Shown: positions 7,126-13,846 of the stretch, in pieces
How positions within the stretch are numbered: position 1 is the stretch's first letter
Layout of the letters: each line of letters begins with the position of its first letter
Source of the DNA: Mageeibacillus sp. UBA5436
GTDB taxonomy: Bacteria > Bacillota > Clostridia > Saccharofermentanales > DTU023
Length of the DNA: 15,494 bases
NCBI GenBank assembly: GCA_002427545.1
Contig: DIRM01000011.1
Span: forward strand, 5,096 to 20,589
Direction: 5' to 3'
Position numbers and translations under genes: made by a program
The notes under the pieces: model-generated
What the model was told of the DNA's origin: nothing
The model's database searches: none
Seen by the model: only the letters and a program-made list of their open reading frames with translations

Positions 7126-8574
7126 ATGTCCAATGTTAAATTCATGTCAGGGGAAAATATCCCACTCGAAATGCACAAAGTACGTATGGTGCAAAAGATC
7201 AACTTATTACCAGTTGAAGAGCGTTTAAAAGCCATGCAAGAATCCGGATTTAATACCTTTCTCTTAAAAAACCGTGATGTCTATTTAGACATGTTAACTG
7301 ATAGCGGTGTCAATGCAATGAGTGAAAATCAATATGCTGCCATGATGCAAGCAGATGACAGCTACGCAGGTTCGGAAACATTTTATCGTTTAGAAGCTGT
7401 ACTACAAGATATTTTTGGCATGAAATACTTTTTGCCAGCCCATCAAGGTCGGGCTTGTGAAAATATATTATCGAATGTTTTTGTCACACCTGGGTCCACG
7501 GCATTAATGAATTTTCACTTCACCACTACGAAATCTCATATAACCAGATTAGGCGGCAAAGTTGAAGAAATTATCTCTGATCAAGGCTTAAATATTCAGA
7601 GTGATTTGCCATTTAAAGGTGATATTGACATTAAAAAATTAAATGAGGCAATTGGCCGACTTGGAAAATCTCAGATATCTTTTGTACGAATTGAGGCTGG
7701 TACAAATCTCATTGGTGGTCAACCAGTATCTATGGGGAACATTAATAAAGTATCCCAAATTTGTCGTAAGGAAGGTATCCCGCTTATTTTTGATGCCAGT
7801 TTACTGGCAGATAATCTGTACTTTATTAAGACACGTGATGAGAAATATAAAGATGTAGAAATCAAGGAAATTATTCGTGAAATTGCATCTTTAGTTGATA
7901 TCGTTTATTTCTCTGCCCGAAAGCTTGGCTGTGCACGAGGCGGTGCTATTCTCGTATCTGATGATGAGATGTTTAATAAGATGCGTGAATTAATACCTCT
8001 CTATGAAGGCTTTTTAACATATGGTGGTATGTCTGTACGAGAGATGGAAGCTATGGCAGTTGGACTTCGTGAAACATTAGATATGAATGTTATCAGCCAG
8101 ACACCAATTTTTGTAGAAGCATTAAGTAATGAATTAATCGAAAAAGGTGTACCAGTTGTAACACCTTCAGGTGGTCTCGGTTGCCATCTAAATGCCTCTG
8201 AATTTTGTTCCCATATCCCTCAAGAGCAATATCAAGCTGGTGCTTTGGCAGTTGCTGTATTTATTGCTAGTGGCGTAAGAGGCATGGAACGAGGAACGAT
8301 GAGTGAACAGCGTAATGAAGATGGTAGTGAGCAACTATCTGATATGGAATTATTGCGCTTAGCTATGCCAAAACGCGTATTTACATTGTCTCAGGTTAAA
8401 TATACTGCCGATCGTATTGCCTGGCTATACAAAAATCGTCATTTGATTGGGGGGCTTGAATTTGTCGAGGAACCTAAAGTGCTTAGATTCTTCTTTGGTC
8501 GTTTACAAGCAATTGGTGATTGGCCAGAACAATTAGCAAAGCAATTCCGTCAAGATTTTGGAGATAGCTTATAG
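7126..8574 (+). CDS. PLP-dependent beta-eliminating lyase, tyrosine phenol-lyase/tryptophanase family, divergent
   Basis: 482 residues, start fixed by AAGGAG seven bases before ATG. The family cleaves tyrosine or tryptophan to phenol or indole plus pyruvate and ammonia, and tyrosine phenol-lyase (TPL) can run in reverse. The PLP lysine is K266 (FSARK). Retained by comparison from memory with C. freundii TPL: Y80, R109 (HQGR), the FTTT segment (132-135), N194, D223, R389 (MERG) and R411. FTTT and MERG are TPL-like rather than tryptophanase-like. Changed: the Arg contacting PLP (TPL R217) is L226; the residue before the PLP lysine is Arg instead of Lys and the one after is Leu instead of Asp; the conserved GGH is GGL. 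The C-terminus also runs about 20 residues past the usual end. The tyrosine T-box ties it to tyrosine supply. TPL is the closest known relative, but activity and substrate are open. Confidence 0.85.
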   Translation: MSNVKFMSGENIPLEMHKVRMVQKINLLPVEERLKAMQESGFNTFLLKNRDVYLDMLTDSGVNAMSENQYAAMMQADDSYAGSETFYRLEAVLQDIFGMKYFLPAHQGRACENILSNVFVTPGSTALMNFHFTTTKSHITRLGGKVEEIISDQGLNIQSDLPFKGDIDIKKLNEAIGRLGKSQISFVRIEAGTNLIGGQPVSMGNINKVSQICRKEGIPLIFDASLLADNLYFIKTRDEKYKDVEIKEIIREIASLVDIVYFSARKLGCARGGAILVSDDEMFNKMRELIPLYEGFLTYGGMSVREMEAMAVGLRETLDMNVISQTPIFVEALSNELIEKGVPVVTPSGGLGCHLNASEFCSHIPQEQYQAGALAVAVFIASGVRGMERGTMSEQRNEDGSEQLSDMELLRLAMPKRVFTLSQVKYTADRIAWLYKNRHLIGGLEFVEEPKVLRFFFGRLQAIGDWPEQLAKQFRQDFGDSL

Positions 8575-8629
8575 TATTGAATTTTTAAATTAGACAATCT
8601 TTTAAAGTATATAAGATGATATATGTATT

Positions 8630-8668
8630 AGCTCCGCTTCTTTAAGAAAAACGGAGCTTTTATTTTAC
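8630..8668 (+). terminator. Terminator of the lyase gene
   Basis: AGCTCCG (8630-8636) pairs with CGGAGCT (8652-8658), followed by TTTATTTTA. It lies 55 bases after the lyase stop codon. Confidence 0.85.
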
Positions 8669-8683
8669 TGAAAATAGTAAAAA

Positions 8684-8705
8684 TTAGTATCATATTAGTA
8701 TCATA
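8684..8705. repeat. Tandem 11-base repeat
   Basis: TTAGTATCATA occurs twice head to tail between the lyase terminator and the ssrA terminator. No function is evident; it may be chance slippage. Confidence 0.5.
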
Positions 8706-8736
8706 AAATAAAAAAAGCCTTGTATAACAAGGCTTT
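8706..8736 (-). terminator. Terminator of ssrA
   Basis: On the minus strand AGCCTTG and CAAGGCT flank a five-base loop and are followed by a run of T. It lies directly after the tmRNA 3' end. Confidence 0.9.
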
Positions 8737-8745
8737 TAGAGATCC

Positions 8746-9121
8746 TGGTGGAGATGAGGGGAATCGAACCCCTGTCCGAAACTGCTTCAAAAAGAATTTC
8801 TCCGAGTGCAGTCATTATTTTAAGATTCCTTTAAATCCTCATCTAATGACAAATTAGGAAATAAAGTAGCTTCATAATACGATCAAATAGCAAAGCTTAT
8901 ATTTGAAAGTTTACCTATTTAACCTCCGATAGGTAAGGTCTGCGAATTAACAATGCATCCTGACTGCAGATCGTCAGAAGCATTGTGCAGGCTTAAATTA
9001 AGCAGCTGCTAATACAGGTTGTTTTTCTGCATTTAAAAGTTTTCCGTTTTTTTAAGAGGCCAACGGAACCCTCTACTCGCTATTCTAATCTCGACAACTC
9101 CGTCGAAACCAGTACATCCCC
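8746..9121 (-). ncRNA. ssrA: tmRNA (ssrA)
   Basis: About 376 bases, one-piece tmRNA that rescues stalled ribosomes and tags the unfinished protein. The 5' end GGGGATGTACTGGTTTCGAC and the 3' end with GGTTCGA-type T-arm, CATCTCC and encoded CCA (8748-8746) pair as the tRNA-like acceptor. A GTTGGCCTC segment matches the first pseudoknot. Counting 11 bases from that pseudoknot, as in E. coli, puts the resume codon at GCA (9030-9028), giving the tag AEKQPVLAAA and a TAA stop at 9000-8998. The tag ends in LAAA rather than the commoner ALAA. An in-frame reading from GGA at 9045 would lengthen the tag by five residues but fits the spacing less well. Confidence 0.95.
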
Positions 9122-9136
9122 ATACACATATAGGAT

Positions 9137-9142
9137 ATTATA
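9137..9142 (-). promoter_or_regulatory. ssrA promoter -10
   Basis: Minus strand TATAAT, 15 bases before the mature tmRNA 5' end, implying a short precursor leader. A clear -35 box at 17 bases is not seen. Confidence 0.5.
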
Positions 9143-9223
9143 AAATAGCAGAAAAATCTATTTTAGGCAAATAATCAGAATGACTAGCTAAATAAATCTG
9201 AATAGTTTATAATTTCTGTTGTT

Positions 9224-9229
9224 TATAAT
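9224..9229 (+). promoter_or_regulatory. Possible tRNA-Thr promoter -10
   Basis: TATAAT just upstream of the tRNA; a second TATAAT is at 9208-9213, each within a repeated GTTTATAATTT (9205-9215 and 9221-9231). No convincing -35 box for either, and which one is used is unclear. Confidence 0.35.
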
Positions 9230-9237
9230 TTATCTTT

Positions 9238-9312
9238 GCCTGAGTGGCTCAGGGGTAGAGCAATTCACTCGTAATGAATAGGTCGTGGGTTCAATTCCCA
9301 CCTCAGGCTCCA
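9238..9312 (+). tRNA. tRNA-Thr (anticodon CGU)
   Basis: Full cloverleaf: acceptor arms GCCTGAG and CTCAGGC, D-stem GCTC/GAGC, anticodon stem ATTCA/TGAAT around loop CTCGTAA with anticodon CGT at 9270-9272 (reads ACG), T-stem GTGGG/CCCAC around TTCAATT. Discriminator T and CCA encoded in the gene. Single tRNA unit with its own terminator, divergent from ssrA. Confidence 0.96.
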
Positions 9313-9316
9313 TAAT

Positions 9317-9356
9317 AAAACCGTTGGTACATAAGTATTTCAACGGTTTTTATTTT
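9317..9356 (+). terminator. Terminator of tRNA-Thr
   Basis: AAAACCGTTG (9317-9326) pairs with CAACGGTTTT (9341-9350), followed by TATTTT. Confidence 0.88.
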
Positions 9357-9435
9357 CTATAGAATTTTTTCCTTTTCGTGTTATGTAGTATTATTTTAGT
9401 ATTTTGAAATTTCCAGAGAATTTAATTGTTTTAAT

Positions 9436-9468
9436 TTAAAAAGGGCATTGTTTTTTGACAATACCCTT
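9436..9468 (-). terminator. Terminator of the ABC transporter operon
   Basis: Minus strand arms AAGGGTATTGT and ACAATGCCCTT (one U-G pair) around a six-base loop, followed by TTTAAATT. It lies 28 bases after the stop codon of the last permease gene. Confidence 0.85.
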
Positions 9469-9496
9469 AATAAGCTCAAATAATAATAAATAAAAT

Positions 9497-10999
9497 TTAA
9501 TTTGGCATTTCCAAAGCAGGTTTTTTCTTTCTCTGCCAAGCATGCATAGCCAATGCTAATGCGATAACACCATAGGAGATGAAAACGCGGAAATACTCGC
9601 CGAGCATAGCATTGTTAAAGAGAACTTTGCCAGCTTCTGGAGCGATAATAAATAATGTATGGAAGAGTAGAACACCAGTAATAGCTTGCTTATTCGTAGC
9701 TTTACTGACTGAAGCACCACCAACTAATAAGGCGGCGATAGCAAACTGTCCTACCTGTAAATGCGCGCCATAAGTAGCAAACGTGCCAAGATTTTGCAAA
9801 TAGATCAGTTGACCCCAGGCGGCAAATATTGTTGACATAATCATCGCTAAGACACGTACTTGATCAACATTAATACCAGAAGCGTTGGCAATAACACGAC
9901 TTTGTCCAACCGTCCTCATATTTTGACCAATTCTGGTTGAAAGGAAAGCGGAATTAAATGCAGATAAGCCAGCAATTAAGACCAATGGTAATGCAGGTAG
10001 TTTTGATTTCATCAATGCTGATTCCACCATGGGGATGTAGGTTAATCCATAAGCTACAGCAGCAATCACAATCCTAATAATGTAACGCGATATTATAAAA
10101 TTTGCATCGGGTTGAATTCTATTCTCGATTATTTTCCAGACACTAGAAATGATAAGGCCAAAAATTAAAATTACAGCGATGTTGAGAAGAGTAAGTTTAC
10201 TGACCATAAGCATATTTTCAACGGCAGGAATATAGGTTAAGCCATAGATTAAAACAGCTATCAAAAGAATGATGATATCTTTTAATGGTGATTTATCTTT
10301 TTTTATCAAATGCATGATGATACGTATTACGGCAATTAAAGCGACAATGACAAAGATAATTAATGCCAAATCAATTAAAAACACTTCATCCAGTGCATAT
10401 TTCATATTGCCAGTCAGATCAATAGTGTTTTTGATTCCAACATCACCTGGAATAAGAAGACTTTTCGTCTGAACAGGTATGATTGCTCCTAAAATATATA
10501 AGAAAAATAATTGATAAAGACCATCAGCAAAATAGCCAAGAATCAAACCAGCAATCATCTCGGAGCCCTTCATTTTATTAAAAAGGCGTCCAACGGCAAA
10601 TCCAAAAAGAATGGCAAGTGGAGTTGCAATTAAAAAAGAAATTAGCATGCCTAATAAACCATTAAAACCCCAATCTACAGCAAAGAAAACGCCAATTTGA
10701 GCTGCAATTGCACCAATAACAATACTGAAGTTTAAACCAAGACCGGCTAATACTGGAATCAACAACGATAGAACTGTAAAAGCATTTCGGCCAAAACGAA
10801 TGGTTACATTTTCTAATACAAATGATGCAGAAGTGTCCGAAACAGCAATACCTGCAATACATAGAATCAGAAAGAGTAGCATAACTTTATTTTCAAAAAT
10901 CCAGTTTGCTGTTTTTTGACGGAAGTTCACATGTGGCAAAAGTACGACTTCATCGTTCTGAACCTGATTGATATTATTTTTTTCAGGATTAGCTTTCAT
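9497..10999 (-). CDS. ABC importer permease (BPD_transp_2 family), with internal repeat
   Basis: 500 residues, against roughly 320-370 for ordinary members of this sugar/nucleoside permease family. It forms half of the membrane channel together with the upstream permease. Residues 1-40 are polar and cytoplasmic, then many hydrophobic segments; the family's coupling region is recognisable at TRIGQNMRTVGQ followed by NASGINVDQVRV, and LLVGGASVSKA near the C-terminus. The extra length is central: a segment beginning YGLTYIP at residue 252 recurs at residue 317, with 14 of 18 residues identical across the core. The start at 10999 follows AGGAGG by eight bases; that ribosome site lies inside the end of the upstream gene, and the two reading frames overlap by 11 bases. 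Substrate unknown. Confidence 0.88.
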   Translation of the reverse strand: MKANPEKNNINQVQNDEVVLLPHVNFRQKTANWIFENKVMLLFLILCIAGIAVSDTSASFVLENVTIRFGRNAFTVLSLLIPVLAGLGLNFSIVIGAIAAQIGVFFAVDWGFNGLLGMLISFLIATPLAILFGFAVGRLFNKMKGSEMIAGLILGYFADGLYQLFFLYILGAIIPVQTKSLLIPGDVGIKNTIDLTGNMKYALDEVFLIDLALIIFVIVALIAVIRIIMHLIKKDKSPLKDIIILLIAVLIYGLTYIPAVENMLMVSKLTLLNIAVILIFGLIISSVWKIIENRIQPDANFIISRYIIRIVIAAVAYGLTYIPMVESALMKSKLPALPLVLIAGLSAFNSAFLSTRIGQNMRTVGQSRVIANASGINVDQVRVLAMIMSTIFAAWGQLIYLQNLGTFATYGAHLQVGQFAIAALLVGGASVSKATNKQAITGVLLFHTLFIIAPEAGKVLFNNAMLGEYFRVFISYGVIALALAMHAWQRKKKPALEMPN

Positions 11000-12095
11000 T
11001 CTGCGTACCTCCTTTCGCTTTAGATAAAGCATAAAGTATGATCCCGTTTGAAATGATGATACGGATAACTTCTGACAATGTGCTACCTTGAGGCATCAAT
11101 TCTTTGATAACTGGTAAAGAAGTTGTCAGAATACCCTGGAACAGTAAAGTTCCTATTATGACGTTAGAGATAGAAGCTCGTGTAGTAGATGCACCACCTA
11201 TCAAGACAGCAGCGACACAAGCAAAGCCCATCATCAAAGGAGCATTATAAAGCTGTAAAAAACCAAAAACTTGCGCATACATAATAATGCCAATTGCACC
11301 TAAAACAGTTGATATAACAGTACCCAGAATACGCATATGGTCAACATTAATGGCATTGGAACGCGTAAAGAGTTCATTTTCGCCTGCAGCACTCATTGCA
11401 ATACCCCATTTACTATGTAAAAAGAGCCACATCAATAAACAGAATAAAAGGACAACCAAAATTGTACCAATTGGCACAATAACGCCACCAATTTCAAAGG
11501 CCAGTAGATTTAAAGGGAAGGGTTGATTAGCAGTTACGGCAGGATCGCTCATAAGGCCACCAAAGCTTTGTTCTAGACTAATGGTATTACGCATACCATC
11601 ACCAGCAATAGGCCAAACTAAGGTACCAGATCTAAAGGGCAATGCCAACCAAACAATATTGGATAGGGCAATTGCAGAAAATCCGACATAAGTAGAAACT
11701 GTCATCTCAGAACCCTTAACACGGTTTAATAATAATCCATATGAAAAACCTAGAACAATAGCAATCGGAATGGCAATTAAAAGTGACATTCCCAAATCTA
11801 TCCAAGGGCGATAATTATCACCATGACGATAAGTTATTTCAATTGCGGTGGTGCTACCAATTAATCCTGCAACAATACCAAGTGAAATACCAAAATTAAG
11901 TCCGATACCACTTTGTACACCAGGTACCATCGCTAAAACAAGAATACCAAACATAGCCCATCGGCGTAGCACATCGCTAAAAATGTCTGTTAAATGTAAT
12001 CCTAAAAACGGTGATATAACAATCAAAAGAATAAAAAATAATCCAATAATCAGACGAGGCCAACCAATTTGTTCTAATATCTTTTTAAATTTCAT
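10989..12095 (-). CDS. ABC importer permease (BPD_transp_2 family)
   Basis: 368 residues, normal family length. It is a multi-spanning membrane protein beginning with a short basic stretch and about eight to ten hydrophobic segments. Family features include LNFGISLGIVAGLIG, RVKGSEM, the coupling region around SAAGENELFTRSNAINVDHMR, and AAVLIGGASTTRASI. RVKGSEM resembles KMKGSEM in the partner permease, so the two are related and likely form a heterodimeric channel. The ATG at 12095 is chosen because GAGGAG precedes it by about ten bases and it overlaps the ATPase gene by 11 bases; upstream in-frame codons would run far into that gene. Substrate unknown. Confidence 0.88.
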   Translation of the reverse strand: MKFKKILEQIGWPRLIIGLFFILLIVISPFLGLHLTDIFSDVLRRWAMFGILVLAMVPGVQSGIGLNFGISLGIVAGLIGSTTAIEITYRHGDNYRPWIDLGMSLLIAIPIAIVLGFSYGLLLNRVKGSEMTVSTYVGFSAIALSNIVWLALPFRSGTLVWPIAGDGMRNTISLEQSFGGLMSDPAVTANQPFPLNLLAFEIGGVIVPIGTILVVLLFCLLMWLFLHSKWGIAMSAAGENELFTRSNAINVDHMRILGTVISTVLGAIGIIMYAQVFGFLQLYNAPLMMGFACVAAVLIGGASTTRASISNVIIGTLLFQGILTTSLPVIKELMPQGSTLSEVIRIIISNGIILYALSKAKGGTQNES

Positions 12096-13698
12096 TACTA
12101 ATTGTCTCCTCTCTAATTTCATTAACAGATAAGCCTGACATTGCCAAGCCAAAAGCAGCATCAGAAGCATCTGGTGGCAAAATATCTGAAACTTTACCCT
12201 CAGTGACAATAGCAATACGATCACAAATGGAACGTAGTTCAACTAATTCAGAGCTGATAATGACGACAGTCATGCCATATTCTTCATTCATTTTAATCAA
12301 ATATTCAAGGACCAATCTTTTAGCACCAATATCAATACCTCGAGTAGGCTCAGCAACGATCAAAATTTTTGGTTTCAAAGTTAAAGCTCTAGCTAGACAA
12401 ACCTTCTGTTGATTTCCCCCAGAAAGACTTCCAGTTTTCTGACGGGGACCAGTACAGCGAATATCTAAGGTATCGATCATGGACAGAGCATGCTCTCGAA
12501 CTTCCTTTGAAGAAAGAAGGTTTAATGGACCTCCCTTTAAAAATTTTTTCTGAACTTTTATAGCAGAAAAAGCGATATTATTTTCAATTGATTCGTCAAG
12601 CAATAAACCAACGCCACGGCGATCTTCTGAAACAAATGCAATATTATTATCTAAAGCATCACCTAATTTATTAAGATTAAGTTTTTTACCAAAAACGATA
12701 GCTTCACCTTCTGAAGGATAAAGCCCGCTAATACCATTGATAACCCCAAGTTTGCCCTGACCAGCTAAACCAGCAAAACCAAAAATTTCACCCTTATAAA
12801 TTGAAACGTCCATACCCTTAACTTGTTCACCAGGCATGTTAACATTGAAGTCTTTTAATTCAAGAGCCAATGTATCTTGATCAATTTGACGGGTTTCTTT
12901 ATTGTAAAGTGAGCCTTCTGTCTTACGACCGATCATACGATCAGCGATGTCAACAACCGTAATGTCTTTAGTGGATACTTGGTCTATTAGTTCACCATCT
13001 CGTAAAATAGTTAATCGATCTGCAACAGCCATTACTTCATCTAGGCGATGGGTAATGAAGATGATTGCTATACCTTCTTTAGCAATTTTTTGCATGATGC
13101 TAAGTAAACGATCAGCTTCGCTTTCTGTCAAAACGGCGGTTGGTTCATCAAAAACCAATAGTTTAATGCCACTTTTGTCAATCTCACGCGCTATCTCAAC
13201 GAATTGTTTATAACCTATTGGCAGGCCAGCAACCTTGACATATTCTTCAATATTGAGACCAATTCGTTTCAAAGCTTTTTTTGCATCTTTTTGCATTGCT
13301 GGACGATCTAAAACATCAAGAGATGAACCAAAAACCTTAGAAAAGATAGTTGGATTTCCAATCTCACGACCAACCTTGATATTCTCAGTAATCGTGAAGT
13401 CTGGAATTAACATAAATTCCTGATGTACCATTCCAATGCCATAATCCATGGCATCATGAGGACTGTTAATATTAACCTTTTCCCCGAAAATTTCGACATC
13501 CCCTTTGAAACCACCTGTTGAATGGATGACAGGCATGCCAAAAAGAATATTCATTAAAGTAGATTTGCCGGCACCATTTTCACCGACTAAGGCATGAATC
13601 TCTCCAGGTTTAACAACAAGATCAACATCCTTTAATACTTTATTACCATAGTATTCTTTGCTTATTCCCTTCATTGATAAGACAGACTCTTTGCTCAT
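12085..13698 (-). CDS. Double-domain ABC importer ATPase (RbsA/MglA/YufO-like)
   Basis: 537 residues with two nucleotide-binding domains, powering the importer from the cytoplasmic side. Domain 1: Walker A GENGAGKST (39-47), Q-loop at VHQEF, Walker B LLVFDEP (180-186), switch H217, but a degenerate signature LPIGYKQ (159-165). Domain 2: degenerate Walker A GLAGQGKL (310-317), canonical signature LSGGNQQ (425-431), Walker B ILIVAEP (445-451) with Ala where Asp is usual, and no switch His (ISSEL). One composite ATP site is therefore intact and the other degenerate, a pattern known in this family. The AEPTRGID form recalls nucleoside-type importers. AGGAG seven bases before the ATG at 13698 fixes the start; an in-frame ATG at 13785 has no support and would fall in the hairpin. 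Confidence 0.93.
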   Translation of the reverse strand: MSKESVLSMKGISKEYYGNKVLKDVDLVVKPGEIHALVGENGAGKSTLMNILFGMPVIHSTGGFKGDVEIFGEKVNINSPHDAMDYGIGMVHQEFMLIPDFTITENIKVGREIGNPTIFSKVFGSSLDVLDRPAMQKDAKKALKRIGLNIEEYVKVAGLPIGYKQFVEIAREIDKSGIKLLVFDEPTAVLTESEADRLLSIMQKIAKEGIAIIFITHRLDEVMAVADRLTILRDGELIDQVSTKDITVVDIADRMIGRKTEGSLYNKETRQIDQDTLALELKDFNVNMPGEQVKGMDVSIYKGEIFGFAGLAGQGKLGVINGISGLYPSEGEAIVFGKKLNLNKLGDALDNNIAFVSEDRRGVGLLLDESIENNIAFSAIKVQKKFLKGGPLNLLSSKEVREHALSMIDTLDIRCTGPRQKTGSLSGGNQQKVCLARALTLKPKILIVAEPTRGIDIGAKRLVLEYLIKMNEEYGMTVVIISSELVELRSICDRIAIVTEGKVSDILPPDASDAAFGLAMSGLSVNEIREETISNEI

Positions 13699-13780
13699 AT
13701 CAAATCTCCTTCCGACCTGAGCACTTAAACTGACAAATAAATTATTGAAGTGTACAGAATCGGCTCTTCTTTCAAAACAA

Positions 13781-13809
13781 CGCACCGACTCTTAAGTTGA
13801 GTCGGTGCG
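13781..13809 (-). terminator. Strong hairpin between binding-protein and ATPase genes
   Basis: Perfect 11-base arms CGCACCGACTC and GAGTCGGTGCG around a seven-base loop, in the 148-base gap of the operon. On the minus strand it is followed by TTGTTTT, so it may act as a partial terminator or as an RNA-stabilising stem that raises the level of the binding protein over the membrane parts. Confidence 0.6.
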
Positions 13810-13846
13810 CCATAAAATTTTTTATACATCCATGGTTAATTATGAA

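Noticed and set aside
12203..13423. Several open frames on the plus strand opposite the ATPase gene
   Set aside because: They mirror the coding strand of a clear ABC ATPase and have no ribosome sites or family features.
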